Positions 16,743 to 25,296 of a DNA stretch of 64,000 bases are shown here, one piece after another (position 1 is the first letter of the stretch; every line of letters starts with the position of its first letter). The position numbers and the translations under genes are program-made. This DNA is from Collinsella sp. BG-O-102 (GTDB taxonomy: Bacteria; Actinomycetota; Coriobacteriia; Coriobacteriales; Coriobacteriaceae), in the NCBI RefSeq assembly GCF_023656745.1, contig NZ_JAMOKO010000003.1, forward strand, positions 62,001-126,000, in the 5' to 3' direction. The notes beneath the pieces were generated by a model. It was not told the DNA's origin and did no database searches. It saw only the letters and a program-made list of their open reading frames with translations.

Positions 16743-18053
16743 CTACGCTACAAAGAAGTAGACGAGGAAGGCGAGGGCTGCGATCCACATGAGCGGCTTG
16801 ATCTTGGAGGCCTCGCCCTTAAAGAGCGCGACGATCACGTAGGCGATAAAGCCCAGGCCAATGCCGGCAGAGATGGAGTAGGTGAAGGGCACGCCGGCGA
16901 CAATCATGAACGCCGGGAAACCCTGCGACACGTCGGACCAGTCGATCTCGGAGGCCTCGCTCATCATGAGGTAGCCGACGTAGACCAGAGCACCGCAGGT
17001 GGCGGCGCTGGAAACGATGGTGACGATGGGGGAGAAGAACGCGGCGAGAATGAACAACACGCCGGTGGTGACGGAGGTGAGGCCCGTGCGGCCACCGTCG
17101 GCAGCGCCAGAGGTGGACTCGACGAAGGTGGTGATGGAGGAGACGCCCATGAAACCGCCCACAGCAGCGGCGGCGGAGTCGACGATCAGGATCTCCTTGA
17201 TATCCTCGACGTTGCCGTCGTCGGTGAGGAACTCGCCCTGCTTGGCCACGGCCATCGCGGTGCCCATGGTGTCGAAGAAGTCACTCATGAGCAGCGAGAA
17301 CGAGATGACGAGGAGCGTGGGGTCGGTAAGGACCTTGACGATGGCGGGCACGCCGCCGGCGTCGGCGATGGGGCCACCGATGCTCGAGAAGTCGAGCGGG
17401 GCGATGATACCGGTCGGAGCCTGGGTCACACCTAGGGGGATACCGGCGATGACGGCGACGACGATGCCGATGAGCAGCGAGCCGGGGACGTTGCGGCAGG
17501 CGAGGGCGACTGTCACTAGGATGGAGATGATGCCGACGATGAAGGTGGGGGAGGTGATGTCGCCCAGACCGACGAGTGTACCGGCGCCAGCGGTGATAAT
17601 GCCGGCATCGCACAGGCCAATCATGGCGATGAACAGGCCCAGACCCACCGAGATGGCGTGACGCAGGACAACCGGGATGGCGTCCATGATGGCCTCGCGC
17701 AGGCCACAAAGCACGAGCAGCAAGATGACGATACCCTCGAGGAAGATGACGCTCATGGCCACGTGCCAGTCACCGCCGCAGACGGTGGTGGTGATTCCAG
17801 CGATCATCGCGTTGACGCCTAAGCCCGACGCGCAGGCGAGCGGGCGGTTAGCGAAGATGCCCATGCAGATGGTCATGATGCCGGCGCCCAGGCAGGTGGC
17901 GCAGGCGAGCGCTCCCGCATCGATGCCAGCGCCCGAGAGCACCGCGGGGTTGACGGCGATGATGTAGGCCATCGCCAGGAATGTTGTCAGTCCAGCGCGG
18001 AGTTCGGTCCCGATTGTGGACTTGCGCTCACTGACGTGAAATAGTTCGTCCAT
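16743..18053 (-). CDS. Adenine/guanine/hypoxanthine permease, AzgA/PbuG type
   Basis: The 436-residue membrane protein has about 12-13 hydrophobic segments and the AzgA signatures TFLAMAYIIAVNP, ASGLGVNAM, LMSDFFDTMGTAMAVA and GVSSITTFVESTSGAADGGRTGLTS. It takes up purine bases by proton symport. The ATG at 18053 has AAAGGG five bases upstream. No purine riboswitch is recognisable in the leader (18054-18246), which also holds the divergent deformylase start. Confidence 0.92.
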   Translation of the reverse strand: MDELFHVSERKSTIGTELRAGLTTFLAMAYIIAVNPAVLSGAGIDAGALACATCLGAGIMTICMGIFANRPLACASGLGVNAMIAGITTTVCGGDWHVAMSVIFLEGIVILLLVLCGLREAIMDAIPVVLRHAISVGLGLFIAMIGLCDAGIITAGAGTLVGLGDITSPTFIVGIISILVTVALACRNVPGSLLIGIVVAVIAGIPLGVTQAPTGIIAPLDFSSIGGPIADAGGVPAIVKVLTDPTLLVISFSLLMSDFFDTMGTAMAVAKQGEFLTDDGNVEDIKEILIVDSAAAAVGGFMGVSSITTFVESTSGAADGGRTGLTSVTTGVLFILAAFFSPIVTIVSSAATCGALVYVGYLMMSEASEIDWSDVSQGFPAFMIVAGVPFTYSISAGIGLGFIAYVIVALFKGEASKIKPLMWIAALAFLVYFFVA

Positions 18054-18246
18054 GCATACCCTTTCCTTGTTCGGCCCCGAGTTTAGGCCGATTGACACGA
18101 ACTCACCCACTATATCGCCTTTGTGAAGTTGGTGTTCCTCGCATGTTGATGTTCGGCGGTTTGCAACGGACGGGCGGTATCTTTCGCATGAAATTGTGTA
18201 GGTACCGTATACTTAAGCGGTTACAACGACCCCTATGGAGGAACGT

Positions 18247-18666
18247 ATGATTAAAGAGCTTTGCCACGACGAGGCTATCCTGTCCCAGCGTTGCGAGGTT
18301 GCGACCGTCGAGGACGAGTCGGTTGCTCAGGACCTGATCGATACCATCAAGTCGCTCGACGATGCCGGCTGCTTGGCCGCCAACCAGATTGGCGTTACCA
18401 AGAAGGTCTGCGTCTATCTGGACGACGCCGGCGAGCCCCACGTGCTCTACAACCCCCGTCTGGTGTTTGGCCTGGGCGCCAGCAAGATGGAGGAGAGCTG
18501 CCTGACGCACGAGGAGGTCACCAAGTCCACGCGCTATATCAAGTGCAAGGTCGCTTATGACGTGATCGTCGACGGCAAGATGCGCGAGCGCAAGCAGGAC
18601 TTTGTGGGCTTCGAGGCGCAGATGATTCAACACATGATTGACCACTGTCTAGGAAAGTTGGTCTAA
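18247..18666 (+). CDS. Peptide deformylase-like protein, catalytic Glu replaced
   Basis: The 139-residue protein follows the deformylase fold with recognisable motif 1 (GCLAANQIG) and the motif 2 cysteine (ESCLT instead of EGCLS). Motif 3 reads HMIDH, not HEIDH: both metal-ligand histidines are present but the catalytic glutamate is methionine. Classical removal of the N-formyl group is therefore doubtful. A second relative at 28037-28447 has an intact HEIDH. The ATG at 18247 follows GGAGGAACGT, preferred over the in-frame ATG at 18235. Confidence 0.85.
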   Translation: MIKELCHDEAILSQRCEVATVEDESVAQDLIDTIKSLDDAGCLAANQIGVTKKVCVYLDDAGEPHVLYNPRLVFGLGASKMEESCLTHEEVTKSTRYIKCKVAYDVIVDGKMRERKQDFVGFEAQMIQHMIDHCLGKLV

Positions 18667-18700
18667 GGGGACCAAAGCACCGCACTTCGTCTCTTTTGGT

Positions 18701-18734
18701 CCGGACGTGACATTGTTGTCATGTCCGGGCTTTT
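18701..18734 (+). terminator. Terminator after the deformylase-like gene
   Basis: A 12-bp stem (CCGGACGTGACA with its complement, one G-U pair) and 4-nt loop are followed by GCTTTT. A weaker GGACCAAA hairpin immediately precedes it. Confidence 0.8.
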
Positions 18735-18797
18735 GTGTTTAGCGCCTTTTAGTTTGGTGACAATAACCTTAGCAGGAACGTAAAGCTAGGAGGCGCT

Positions 18798-19763
18798 ATG
18801 TGTACGAGCATTCGATTTACCGATAATTCTGGTCACATGTATCTAGGCCGCAACCTAGACTGGAGCTTTGACTACGGCCAACAGGTTCGCGTGATGCCGC
18901 GCGGGTTCCACGTCCCGTATTCGTTTATCGACGATGCGTCGGCGGCGCACGCGGTAATCGGCATGTGCATCGATTACGAGAACTACCCTATGTTCTTCGA
19001 CTGCGGCAACGATGCGGGCCTCGCCGTGGCGGGTCTCAATTTCCCGGGTTATGCCGAGTATGCCGAGGGCCCTGTCGACGGCAAGAACAATATCGCGGCC
19101 TATGAGTTTCCCCTGTGGGTGGCAGCGACGTTCTCGACGGTCGATGAGGTCGAGGCCGCGCTGCGCGACACGGTGATTGTCGCCAAATCTGCCGGAGAGG
19201 GGCTGGGCGTGTCGCTGCTCCATTGGATTATCGGCGACAGCCAGCGCAGCATCGTGGTCGAGATGATGGCTGACGGCCTGCATGTATACGACAATCCGGT
19301 CGACACCCTTGCCAATCAGCCGACTTTCCCGTGGCACATGGAAAACCTGCGCACCTATATCACGGCCACAAGCGATTTTCCGCAGACGGCGACATGGCGT
19401 GGCGCCGAGCTTAAGCCCTATGGAGCCGGTGCCGGCATGCGCGGCATTCCGGGCGATTGCTATTCGCCGAGCCGTTTTGTAAAGGCGGCGTACCTCAATG
19501 CCAATTACCCACAAAAGGAGAGCGAGACCGAAAACGTCGTTCGCATGTTCCGCTCGCTCGAGGGCGTGGTGATGATCGAGGGAGCGTCCAGGATGGGCGA
19601 TGGCAAGTTCGAGAAGACTATCTACACCGGATGCTTTAGCGCGCGCACGGGCAATTATTACTACGCGATGTATGGGGATCCGTCGATTCGCTACGTGAGC
19701 CTGATGGATGCCGAGGGCGCGAGCCCCGATAGGCTCGTGGTTCCCGAGCCGCGCCGTTCGTAG
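18798..19763 (+). CDS. Bile salt hydrolase (choloylglycine hydrolase)
   Basis: The 321-residue Ntn hydrolase has the key residues Cys2 (exposed after Met removal), Arg18 and Asp21 (GRNLDW), Asn81 (AGLNFPGY), the later Asn in LANQPTF and the Arg in YSPSRF. This pattern matches bile salt hydrolases rather than penicillin V acylases. It removes glycine or taurine from conjugated bile acids in the cytosol, which points to a gut habitat. The start has AGGAGG four bases upstream. It appears monocistronic. Confidence 0.93.
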   Translation: MCTSIRFTDNSGHMYLGRNLDWSFDYGQQVRVMPRGFHVPYSFIDDASAAHAVIGMCIDYENYPMFFDCGNDAGLAVAGLNFPGYAEYAEGPVDGKNNIAAYEFPLWVAATFSTVDEVEAALRDTVIVAKSAGEGLGVSLLHWIIGDSQRSIVVEMMADGLHVYDNPVDTLANQPTFPWHMENLRTYITATSDFPQTATWRGAELKPYGAGAGMRGIPGDCYSPSRFVKAAYLNANYPQKESETENVVRMFRSLEGVVMIEGASRMGDGKFEKTIYTGCFSARTGNYYYAMYGDPSIRYVSLMDAEGASPDRLVVPEPRRS

Positions 19764-19785
19764 CCGTTAGCTTTACTGCAATGCA

Positions 19786-19823
19786 AAGCGGCCCTGCGTC
19801 TCTCGTGAGGCGCAGGGCCGCTT
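19786..19823 (-). terminator. Terminator-like hairpin, related to the kup terminator
   Basis: A 13-bp stem, AAGCGGCCCTGCG with its complement. A T-rich tail (TTTGCATT) exists only on the minus strand, so it suits a minus-strand gene ending near 19831, not the bile salt hydrolase. The arm and loop sequence recur at 21822-21856. Confidence 0.6.
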
Positions 19824-19830
19824 GGTAGAT

Positions 19831-19875
19831 CAGAAGTTGAAGGCAAACATGATGCCGATGACTTTGTCAAGATAT
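19831..19875 (-). pseudogene. Possible 3' stub of a lost minus-strand gene
   Basis: Reading the minus strand into the terminator gives an open frame ending in LDKVIGIMFAFNF and a stop at 19831-19833, shaped like the C-terminus of a membrane protein. Upstream the frame runs into AT-rich, non-coding-looking DNA and meets a stop. The stop-to-terminator distance resembles that of kup. This suggests that the body of the gene was lost when the 19.9-21.8 kb segment arrived. Confidence 0.35.
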
Positions 19876-20114
19876 ATTAAACAAACGGTAGCTTCAATTC
19901 ATCTTTGGAATAATAGCCGTTCAAAAGCGAATCGATTGACTCATTTAGATTATATAAAATTTCTTTAGTTTTACTTCCGAGCGGCGCGCCGGGCATCTGG
20001 CATCAACGGATTCCCTGTTTTGGCGCTTCGAAGGCACGGACTCCGTTTCGTTAATTTCTGATTAGAAATGCTGAAAATCCAGTCAGAAGCGGGCTGGGGA
20101 ACGGGGCAATAAAA
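19876..20114. other. AT-rich intergenic stretch
   Basis: About 240 bp clearly richer in A+T than the surroundings. It presumably holds the promoter of the lipoprotein gene, but no convincing -35/-10 pair stands out. No RNA gene or repeat is seen. Confidence 0.4.
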
Positions 20115-21665
20115 ATGGCTTTCGAAATGAGTCGGCGAAGCTTTTTAACGGCCGGTGGGGCCACAATGCTGGCGGGCACCGCCTCTATGCTTGTTGGCTG
20201 CGCGTCTGGAAGCGAAAGCGGCGCGGGAAGCGTGGCTGCCGGCAAGGATGATGCACTGAAGGTTGATAGCGACGGCAAATCGGGTGGCACGGATAGCGAC
20301 GTTAGCGAATTCTACGAGCACATTATCTCTGTTTCTGCACTTGCGAAAACATATGCAATCGGAGAGAAGATTGTCGGCGTGGCGATTGAATACGACGTGG
20401 ATGTCGATGCGTCTTCGGTTGATCCCGGACATGGCGGCATCGGTCAACAGGCTCAGGAAAAGGGGCTGGGATCTTTCTCGGTTTTGGGACGCTCGATTGT
20501 CACTGCCTATGTAAACGACAAAGCCGAGCTGAGTGATGAAGGGGGCAAAAGCAAGGGAACGTACGTCATCGTCGAGCTCGATCCAGCAGATGCGGGCGCA
20601 CAGACGTTGATGTTTCAGATGACGCGTGGGTGCGTAGGCTCAAACGGTCCCGTATCCCTTGATAGCGGTTGCGTCAAAATCGCCCAAATAAAGGATCTCA
20701 AGGATTCTGCAGGTAAAAAGCTTACAGGCGACGAGACATCCTCCCGATATCTCGTGGCTTCGACTGTTCTCAACTCCGAGGCAGACAAGTTTGTTGCAGG
20801 GACCTACGATGACCCCAAAACTGGATTCCATGCTTCGTTTGCCTTGGCACAGCCTGACGACTACGACAAGGCAAAGAAATACCCCATCACGCTCTTCCTG
20901 CCGGATGCGGGGGTAACCACCTGCGATGTGAGGGTGAATCTTCGTCAAGGTCTGGGAGCCCTTGCCTGGGCTGATGGGTCACAATTTGTGCTGACGATCG
21001 CTGGAACTTGTTGCGATATCGAGACTTGCCTGCATGTAATCGAGGACCTGATCGACCAGGGTTACTCAATCGATCCGGATCGCATTTACGGGACGGGCGA
21101 ATCTGCCGGGTGCATGGCCCTCATCGAATATGCCTCCAAGCATCCCGATGACAATTCCTTTGCAGCGCTTATGCTCGTTGCCGGGCAAGGCAACATGACT
21201 CCGATTGCCAAGACGCCCATGGTGATATTCGTTTCTGAAGACGATTCCAATTCCTATGGCGGCATGACGGATCCCGAGAAGGGTGTCGCGAGTATCGGAA
21301 TTCCTTATGTTGAGAAGCAGCTGAATTGCGCCTATAACTATGACGGCGAAGGACATACGAGTGGCCTGTGGATTGATTACGACGCAACGGGAGAGAAAAA
21401 CCCTTCGGGTAACCAGGAAGGAGCCAAGGCGGCTAGCAGCCAGAAGACGCTCGATGAGCTTATGGTCGAGCTCTCGGATGTCTGCTCCTCGGCCTGTAAA
21501 CAAGCGGTGACCGATGGGGCGCATGTCGTTTTCCTTCATGTAGAGAAGGGAACTCTCGATAGCACCGACAAGACGGTCCAGGGTGGAAACACTCATAACT
21601 TTACCTGGCAATACGCTTATGCGATCCCCGAACTCATCGAGTGGGTGAGAGACCAGTCTCTATAG
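20115..21665 (+). CDS. Secreted lipoprotein with alpha/beta-hydrolase (esterase/peptidase-like) domain
   Basis: The 516-residue protein begins with a twin-arginine-like leader (MSRRSFLTAGG) ending in a lipobox (LVGC, Cys about 29), so it is probably exported folded and lipid-anchored. A Gly/Ser/Asp-rich linker and an Ig-like N-terminal region precede a hydrolase domain with elbow GTGESAG (Ser about 336), a DDSNS acid segment and a late His in GGNTHNF. The plan resembles PHB-depolymerase-like secreted esterases. The substrate is unknown. The less GC-biased codons and flanking scars suggest acquisition. Confidence 0.75.
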   Translation: MAFEMSRRSFLTAGGATMLAGTASMLVGCASGSESGAGSVAAGKDDALKVDSDGKSGGTDSDVSEFYEHIISVSALAKTYAIGEKIVGVAIEYDVDVDASSVDPGHGGIGQQAQEKGLGSFSVLGRSIVTAYVNDKAELSDEGGKSKGTYVIVELDPADAGAQTLMFQMTRGCVGSNGPVSLDSGCVKIAQIKDLKDSAGKKLTGDETSSRYLVASTVLNSEADKFVAGTYDDPKTGFHASFALAQPDDYDKAKKYPITLFLPDAGVTTCDVRVNLRQGLGALAWADGSQFVLTIAGTCCDIETCLHVIEDLIDQGYSIDPDRIYGTGESAGCMALIEYASKHPDDNSFAALMLVAGQGNMTPIAKTPMVIFVSEDDSNSYGGMTDPEKGVASIGIPYVEKQLNCAYNYDGEGHTSGLWIDYDATGEKNPSGNQEGAKAASSQKTLDELMVELSDVCSSACKQAVTDGAHVVFLHVEKGTLDSTDKTVQGGNTHNFTWQYAYAIPELIEWVRDQSL

Positions 21666-21682
21666 CCTGCTTCTTTTTCGAT

Positions 21683-21818
21683 GGCATTTCAATGTGGGCT
21701 AGGGTTATATGACCGATTGGGGCCAGGCGGTTGTCTAGCCCCGGAAATGCCGAATAGCAGTCTACGATTACGCCCGGGTAAAGCCTCAAAGGTGTTTTAC
21801 CTGGCCAAAAACGTAGAC
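21683..21818. other. Two large intergenic hairpins
   Basis: Hairpin A pairs GGCATTTC (21683-21690) with GAAATGCC (21744-21751) and, inside, GGGCTAG (21696-21702) with CTAGCCC (21735-21741). Hairpin B pairs GTCTACG (21760-21766) with CGTAGAC (21812-21818) and, inside, GGTAAA with TTTACC. No protein or known RNA family is recognised. The pair lies between the lipoprotein gene and the kup terminator. Confidence 0.55.
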
Positions 21819-21821
21819 AAA

Positions 21822-21856
21822 AGCGGCCCTGGCAGATCGTGAGGCGCAGGGCCGCT
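21822..21856 (-). terminator. kup terminator
   Basis: A 9-bp stem, AGCGGCCCT with AGGGCCGCT, is followed on the minus strand by TTTTGTCT, 20 bp past the kup stop. It shares CGTGAGGCGCAGGGCCGCT with the hairpin at 19786-19823. Confidence 0.8.
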
Positions 21857-21876
21857 GTCGTTGATTTGTGACGTCG

Positions 21877-24108
21877 CTAGAAGTTGGCGTCGTTGAGTTG
21901 TTCGCTCTCGAGGCCGTCGAGCAGTTGCTGTTCGGGCGTATCGGCGACGCTCTCGAGCAACTCGGTGGGGTCGACGTTCATGTTCCTACCGGCTTCGTTG
22001 CCATTGACCAGGTCGTCCGAGAAGATATCGACTTCCATTTCCTCGGCCTCTTCGATCTGAACCTCGAGCGGCACCTGGGTGCGTACGAGCTTAACGGCCG
22101 GGCGCATGCGGGCAAACAGCGGCACGTACTCGATGATGATGGCCGAGTCCTCAAGACCGTACCAGCGTGCCGGGCTTCCGCAGGCGCGGCGGACGGCGTA
22201 CTTGATGGCCATCACGCGGTGGTCATTGCGGTTGATGTCCGTTTCGGGGGCAAGCATCTTGCGCAGCATACAAAAGCGGAAGTCACCCACGTTGCCGCGC
22301 GTCTCGTAGATGGAGTAGGTGTGATGTTGCGGTGGCAGCTCACCCGATGCCATCAGGTCGCCAACGATCTGGCGCAGGTAGGCATTAACGCGCTGGTTGA
22401 CCTTAAAGCCCAGGTCCAGGCGCACGCGGAAGAGGAAGTCCGTGCCAAAGGTCTCGACGGAATACTCGTGCGTATAGGGTTCGTCGGTAACGTGCACGTT
22501 AATGAACCAATATGCCTTGGCGCGCTTGGGATGCTTATCCAGGATGGAATAGAGCACGTCGCGGTCGAGCGTGAGCGGATCGGGGCTGTTGGTGAGGAAC
22601 ACCAGGTTGTCGGCGAGCACGGGATAGGTCTCGTCGTTGCGCAGGCGGTTGAGCTGATCGATGTACTTGGAGACGGGCAACAGAATCGTCTGCGTGCGCT
22701 CGATGGCGGTGCCACGGCGCCACACGTACATAAGGCCAAACAGCAGTGCGGCCAGGAAGATCATCACATAGCCGCCGTCAAAGAACATGGTGAGGCACGA
22801 GGCAAAGAAGCACAGCTCAATGGCACCGAAGAGCAGGGCGAAGACGCAGGCGCCCAGCTTGTGCTTGAGAATGCCGGCGATATAGCTCGTCAAAAGCGTC
22901 GTGGTCATGAGCATGGTCACGGTAATGGCGAGGCCGTAGGCGCTCTCCATGCGCTCGGAGTTTTGGAACAGCAGCACGATGAAGATGCAGCCGACCCACA
23001 TGATGTTGTTGACGAGCGGAATATAGAGCTGGCCCTTGGTGTCGCTGGGGTAGTGGATGCGCAGATGCGGCATAAGGTTGAGGCGCGTGGCCTCGGATAC
23101 CAGCGAGAACGAGCCGGTGATGAGCGCCTGCGAGGCGATGATGGCCGCTACGGCCGAAAGCACGATGGCAAAGGGGCGCAGGGGCTCGGGAAGCATCATA
23201 TAAAACGGGTTGACGATATCCATCGCGAGCATCTGGGGGTTGGAGTTATTGGCGAGCAGCCAAGCTCCCTGACCCAGATAGTTGAGGATAAGGGCCGCCT
23301 TAACAAACGGCCAGGATGCATAGATGTTGGCCTTGCCAACGTGGCCCATGTCCGAGTAGAGGGCCTCGGCGCCGGTCGTCGACAGGAAGACAAAGCCGAG
23401 CACCATGATGCCCGAGTGGTTGATGGGCGAGAACAGGAACATGATGCCGCGGATGGGGTTGAGCGCGCGCAGGATGGATAGGTTGCCGAGCATGTTGAAC
23501 AGGCCGGCGCCTGCCAGGAACAGGAACCACAGCGTCATGAGCGGGCCGAACAGCTTACCGATCGACGAGGTACCGGCGCGCTGCATGGCAAATAGGCCGC
23601 AGATAATGATGATGGTGATGATGATGACGTTGGTCTGGCCGTCGCCCAAAAGCGCGTGGCCCCACTCGATAGTGCGCAAGCCCTCGATGGCCGTGGTAAC
23701 CGTGACGGCGGGGGTGAGGATGCCGTCGGCGAGCAGCGCCGCGCCGCCGATCATGGCGGGGAGAATCAGCCATGGCGCCACCTTGCGCACGAGACTGAAC
23801 AGGGCGAAGATGCCGCCTTCGTTGTGGTTGTCGGCCTTCATGGCGATTACCACGTACTTGACCGTGGTCACGAGCGTCATGGTCCAGATGACGAGCGAAA
23901 GCGCGCCCAGGATCATGTCCTCGCTGACGGTACCGATGCCGCCGTTGTTGGCGACGATTGATTTCATGGTGTACATGGGGCTCGTGCCGATGTCGCCATA
24001 GACGACGCCGAGCGTTACGAGCAACATGCCAGCGGAGAGGGGAATGGCTCCGTGCCCGCCTTGACCACGCTGGTCTTGGGGGCTTGCCTCCAGTTCGTTT
24101 TGTGCCAC
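21877..24108 (-). CDS. kup: KUP-family potassium uptake protein
   Basis: The 743-residue protein has about 12 membrane segments in the first ~450 residues, starting with the KUP signature LGVVYGDIGTSPMYT, then a cytosolic C-terminal region of ~290 residues. It imports potassium with protons. The GTG at 24108 has AAGGGAG five bases upstream; the ATG at 24126 has no ribosome binding site and lies against a leader hairpin. The last ~60 residues are acidic and probably disordered. It is monocistronic. Confidence 0.92.
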   Translation of the reverse strand: MAQNELEASPQDQRGQGGHGAIPLSAGMLLVTLGVVYGDIGTSPMYTMKSIVANNGGIGTVSEDMILGALSLVIWTMTLVTTVKYVVIAMKADNHNEGGIFALFSLVRKVAPWLILPAMIGGAALLADGILTPAVTVTTAIEGLRTIEWGHALLGDGQTNVIIITIIIICGLFAMQRAGTSSIGKLFGPLMTLWFLFLAGAGLFNMLGNLSILRALNPIRGIMFLFSPINHSGIMVLGFVFLSTTGAEALYSDMGHVGKANIYASWPFVKAALILNYLGQGAWLLANNSNPQMLAMDIVNPFYMMLPEPLRPFAIVLSAVAAIIASQALITGSFSLVSEATRLNLMPHLRIHYPSDTKGQLYIPLVNNIMWVGCIFIVLLFQNSERMESAYGLAITVTMLMTTTLLTSYIAGILKHKLGACVFALLFGAIELCFFASCLTMFFDGGYVMIFLAALLFGLMYVWRRGTAIERTQTILLPVSKYIDQLNRLRNDETYPVLADNLVFLTNSPDPLTLDRDVLYSILDKHPKRAKAYWFINVHVTDEPYTHEYSVETFGTDFLFRVRLDLGFKVNQRVNAYLRQIVGDLMASGELPPQHHTYSIYETRGNVGDFRFCMLRKMLAPETDINRNDHRVMAIKYAVRRACGSPARWYGLEDSAIIIEYVPLFARMRPAVKLVRTQVPLEVQIEEAEEMEVDIFSDDLVNGNEAGRNMNVDPTELLESVADTPEQQLLDGLESEQLNDANF

Positions 24109-24128
24109 GTGGACTCCCTTGGACATCC

Positions 24129-24153
24129 GGTTATCTATCTAGGACAGATAACC
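24129..24153 (-). promoter_or_regulatory. Hairpin in the kup leader
   Basis: GGTTATCT and AGATAACC form an 8-bp stem with a 9-nt loop, about 20 bp upstream of the GTG start. It is too short to be a ydaO-type c-di-AMP riboswitch. It could be an operator or a leader hairpin. Confidence 0.3.
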
Positions 24154-24208
24154 TTTATGCCGTCTTTATACATACAAGAGCAGTTTGGCACATTGGTTAG
24201 CTTTAGAC

Positions 24209-24232
24209 AATAATCCCCAGATGGGGATTATT
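24209..24232. terminator. Hairpin between kup and the EamA gene
   Basis: A perfect 10-bp stem, AATAATCCCC with GGGGATTATT, with a 4-nt loop, 35 bp past the EamA-gene stop on the minus strand. The T-run is weak. Confidence 0.5.
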
Positions 24233-24266
24233 CATATACGCAGGCAGCATTTCAAAGCGGGGGCTA

Positions 24267-25178
24267 TTAAGCACGTGCTGCTTGAGCGATACCGGCTTTG
24301 GCGTTTGCGCGTTTGCCGGCGAGTTCGCAAAAGAACGCGCCGCCGATGATAAGCGCGGCGCCCGTCAGACGGACCGGTGTTATGGCTTCGCCCAAAAGGA
24401 CGGCCGAGAACACGACCGCCGAAAGCGGCTCGAGGTAGCCGACGACCGCGACGGTCTGGACGGGCAGCTTGGCGACAGCGCTAAAGTAGAGCAGGCAACC
24501 GATGCCGGTGTTGACGACGCCGAGCATGACGACGGCGCGCCAATCAATATTGGCGGCGACGCCGGCGGACAGGAATGAGGGGGCGCCCTGCGTGATGAGC
24601 GTGAGGACCAGCGCGGTCACAAAGGCTGCGCTCACCTGGAGCGCGGAGTTCTCAAGGCCTTCGATGTGTGGCGCACCCTTGCTGGCGATGACCATCAGCG
24701 CATAGCAAAATGCCGAGGCGATTCCGCAGGCGATACCAGCAATGGGCATATTGCCGCCTAGACCTTGCGCTGCAATGAGAAAAGCACCGCAAGCGACGGC
24801 GATAAAGCCGGCGATTTTGCCGCCGGTCAGCTTTTCGCCAAAGATGAGCGGGGAGAGCGCCATGACAATGATGGGGCCGCAGTAGTACAGCAGCGAGGAT
24901 ACGCCGACGCCGATCGTCTGGTAGGCGCGGAACAGAAAAATCCAGCTGGCGCCCAGCGCGGCTCCCGAGAGGAGGAGGGCTACGGCTTCGCGGGGGCGAG
25001 ATGGCGCCTGCAGCTTATGGCGTTGGGTGATGACGAGGATGGTGACAAGCGAGAGTGCGCCCAAAAACGTGCGTAGTAGCACGATATCGGAGCTCGGCAG
25101 CGCGATGGCAGCGGCGATGATGCCGTTGGAGCCAAACAATAGCAATGCTGCTAAGTACGTAAGCAGTCCGTTGTTCAT
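24267..25178 (-). CDS. EamA/DMT-superfamily transporter
   Basis: The 303-residue protein has ten hydrophobic segments in two EamA repeats; typical stretches are LRTFLGALSL in the first half and GYLEPLSAVVFSAVLLGE in the second. Members export amino acids or other metabolites. A LysR gene starts divergently 118 bp away with a palindrome between the two, so that regulator probably controls this gene. The substrate cannot be told from sequence. Confidence 0.88.
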   Translation of the reverse strand: MNNGLLTYLAALLLFGSNGIIAAAIALPSSDIVLLRTFLGALSLVTILVITQRHKLQAPSRPREAVALLLSGAALGASWIFLFRAYQTIGVGVSSLLYYCGPIIVMALSPLIFGEKLTGGKIAGFIAVACGAFLIAAQGLGGNMPIAGIACGIASAFCYALMVIASKGAPHIEGLENSALQVSAAFVTALVLTLITQGAPSFLSAGVAANIDWRAVVMLGVVNTGIGCLLYFSAVAKLPVQTVAVVGYLEPLSAVVFSAVLLGEAITPVRLTGAALIIGGAFFCELAGKRANAKAGIAQAARA

Positions 25179-25207
25179 GCGCTGACATCCTCTCTATATC
25201 CGTGCAT

Positions 25208-25224
25208 GTTCACTATGGGTGAAC
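25208..25224. promoter_or_regulatory. Palindrome between divergent EamA and LysR genes
   Basis: GTTCAC and GTGAAC are separated by 5 nt, giving a 17-bp dyad, midway between the two divergent starts. It is the best candidate for the LysR operator. Confidence 0.5.
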
Positions 25225-25296
25225 TGGCTATAGAAGAAAAGCGAATATAATGCATAGATAACATGACAAAAGCTCATGCATGGGTGGAGGGGTGCC

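Noticed and set aside
18054-18246. Purine riboswitch upstream of the AzgA-type permease
   Set aside because: The conserved purine-aptamer loop sequences are not found in the leader on the minus strand.
21868-23481. 537-residue plus-strand open frame
   Set aside because: It lies antisense within kup, has shadow-type composition (many His, Asp, Gly and Val), no ribosome binding site and no family motifs.
24109-24266. ydaO-type c-di-AMP riboswitch upstream of kup
   Set aside because: The leader is too short and only one simple hairpin is present.
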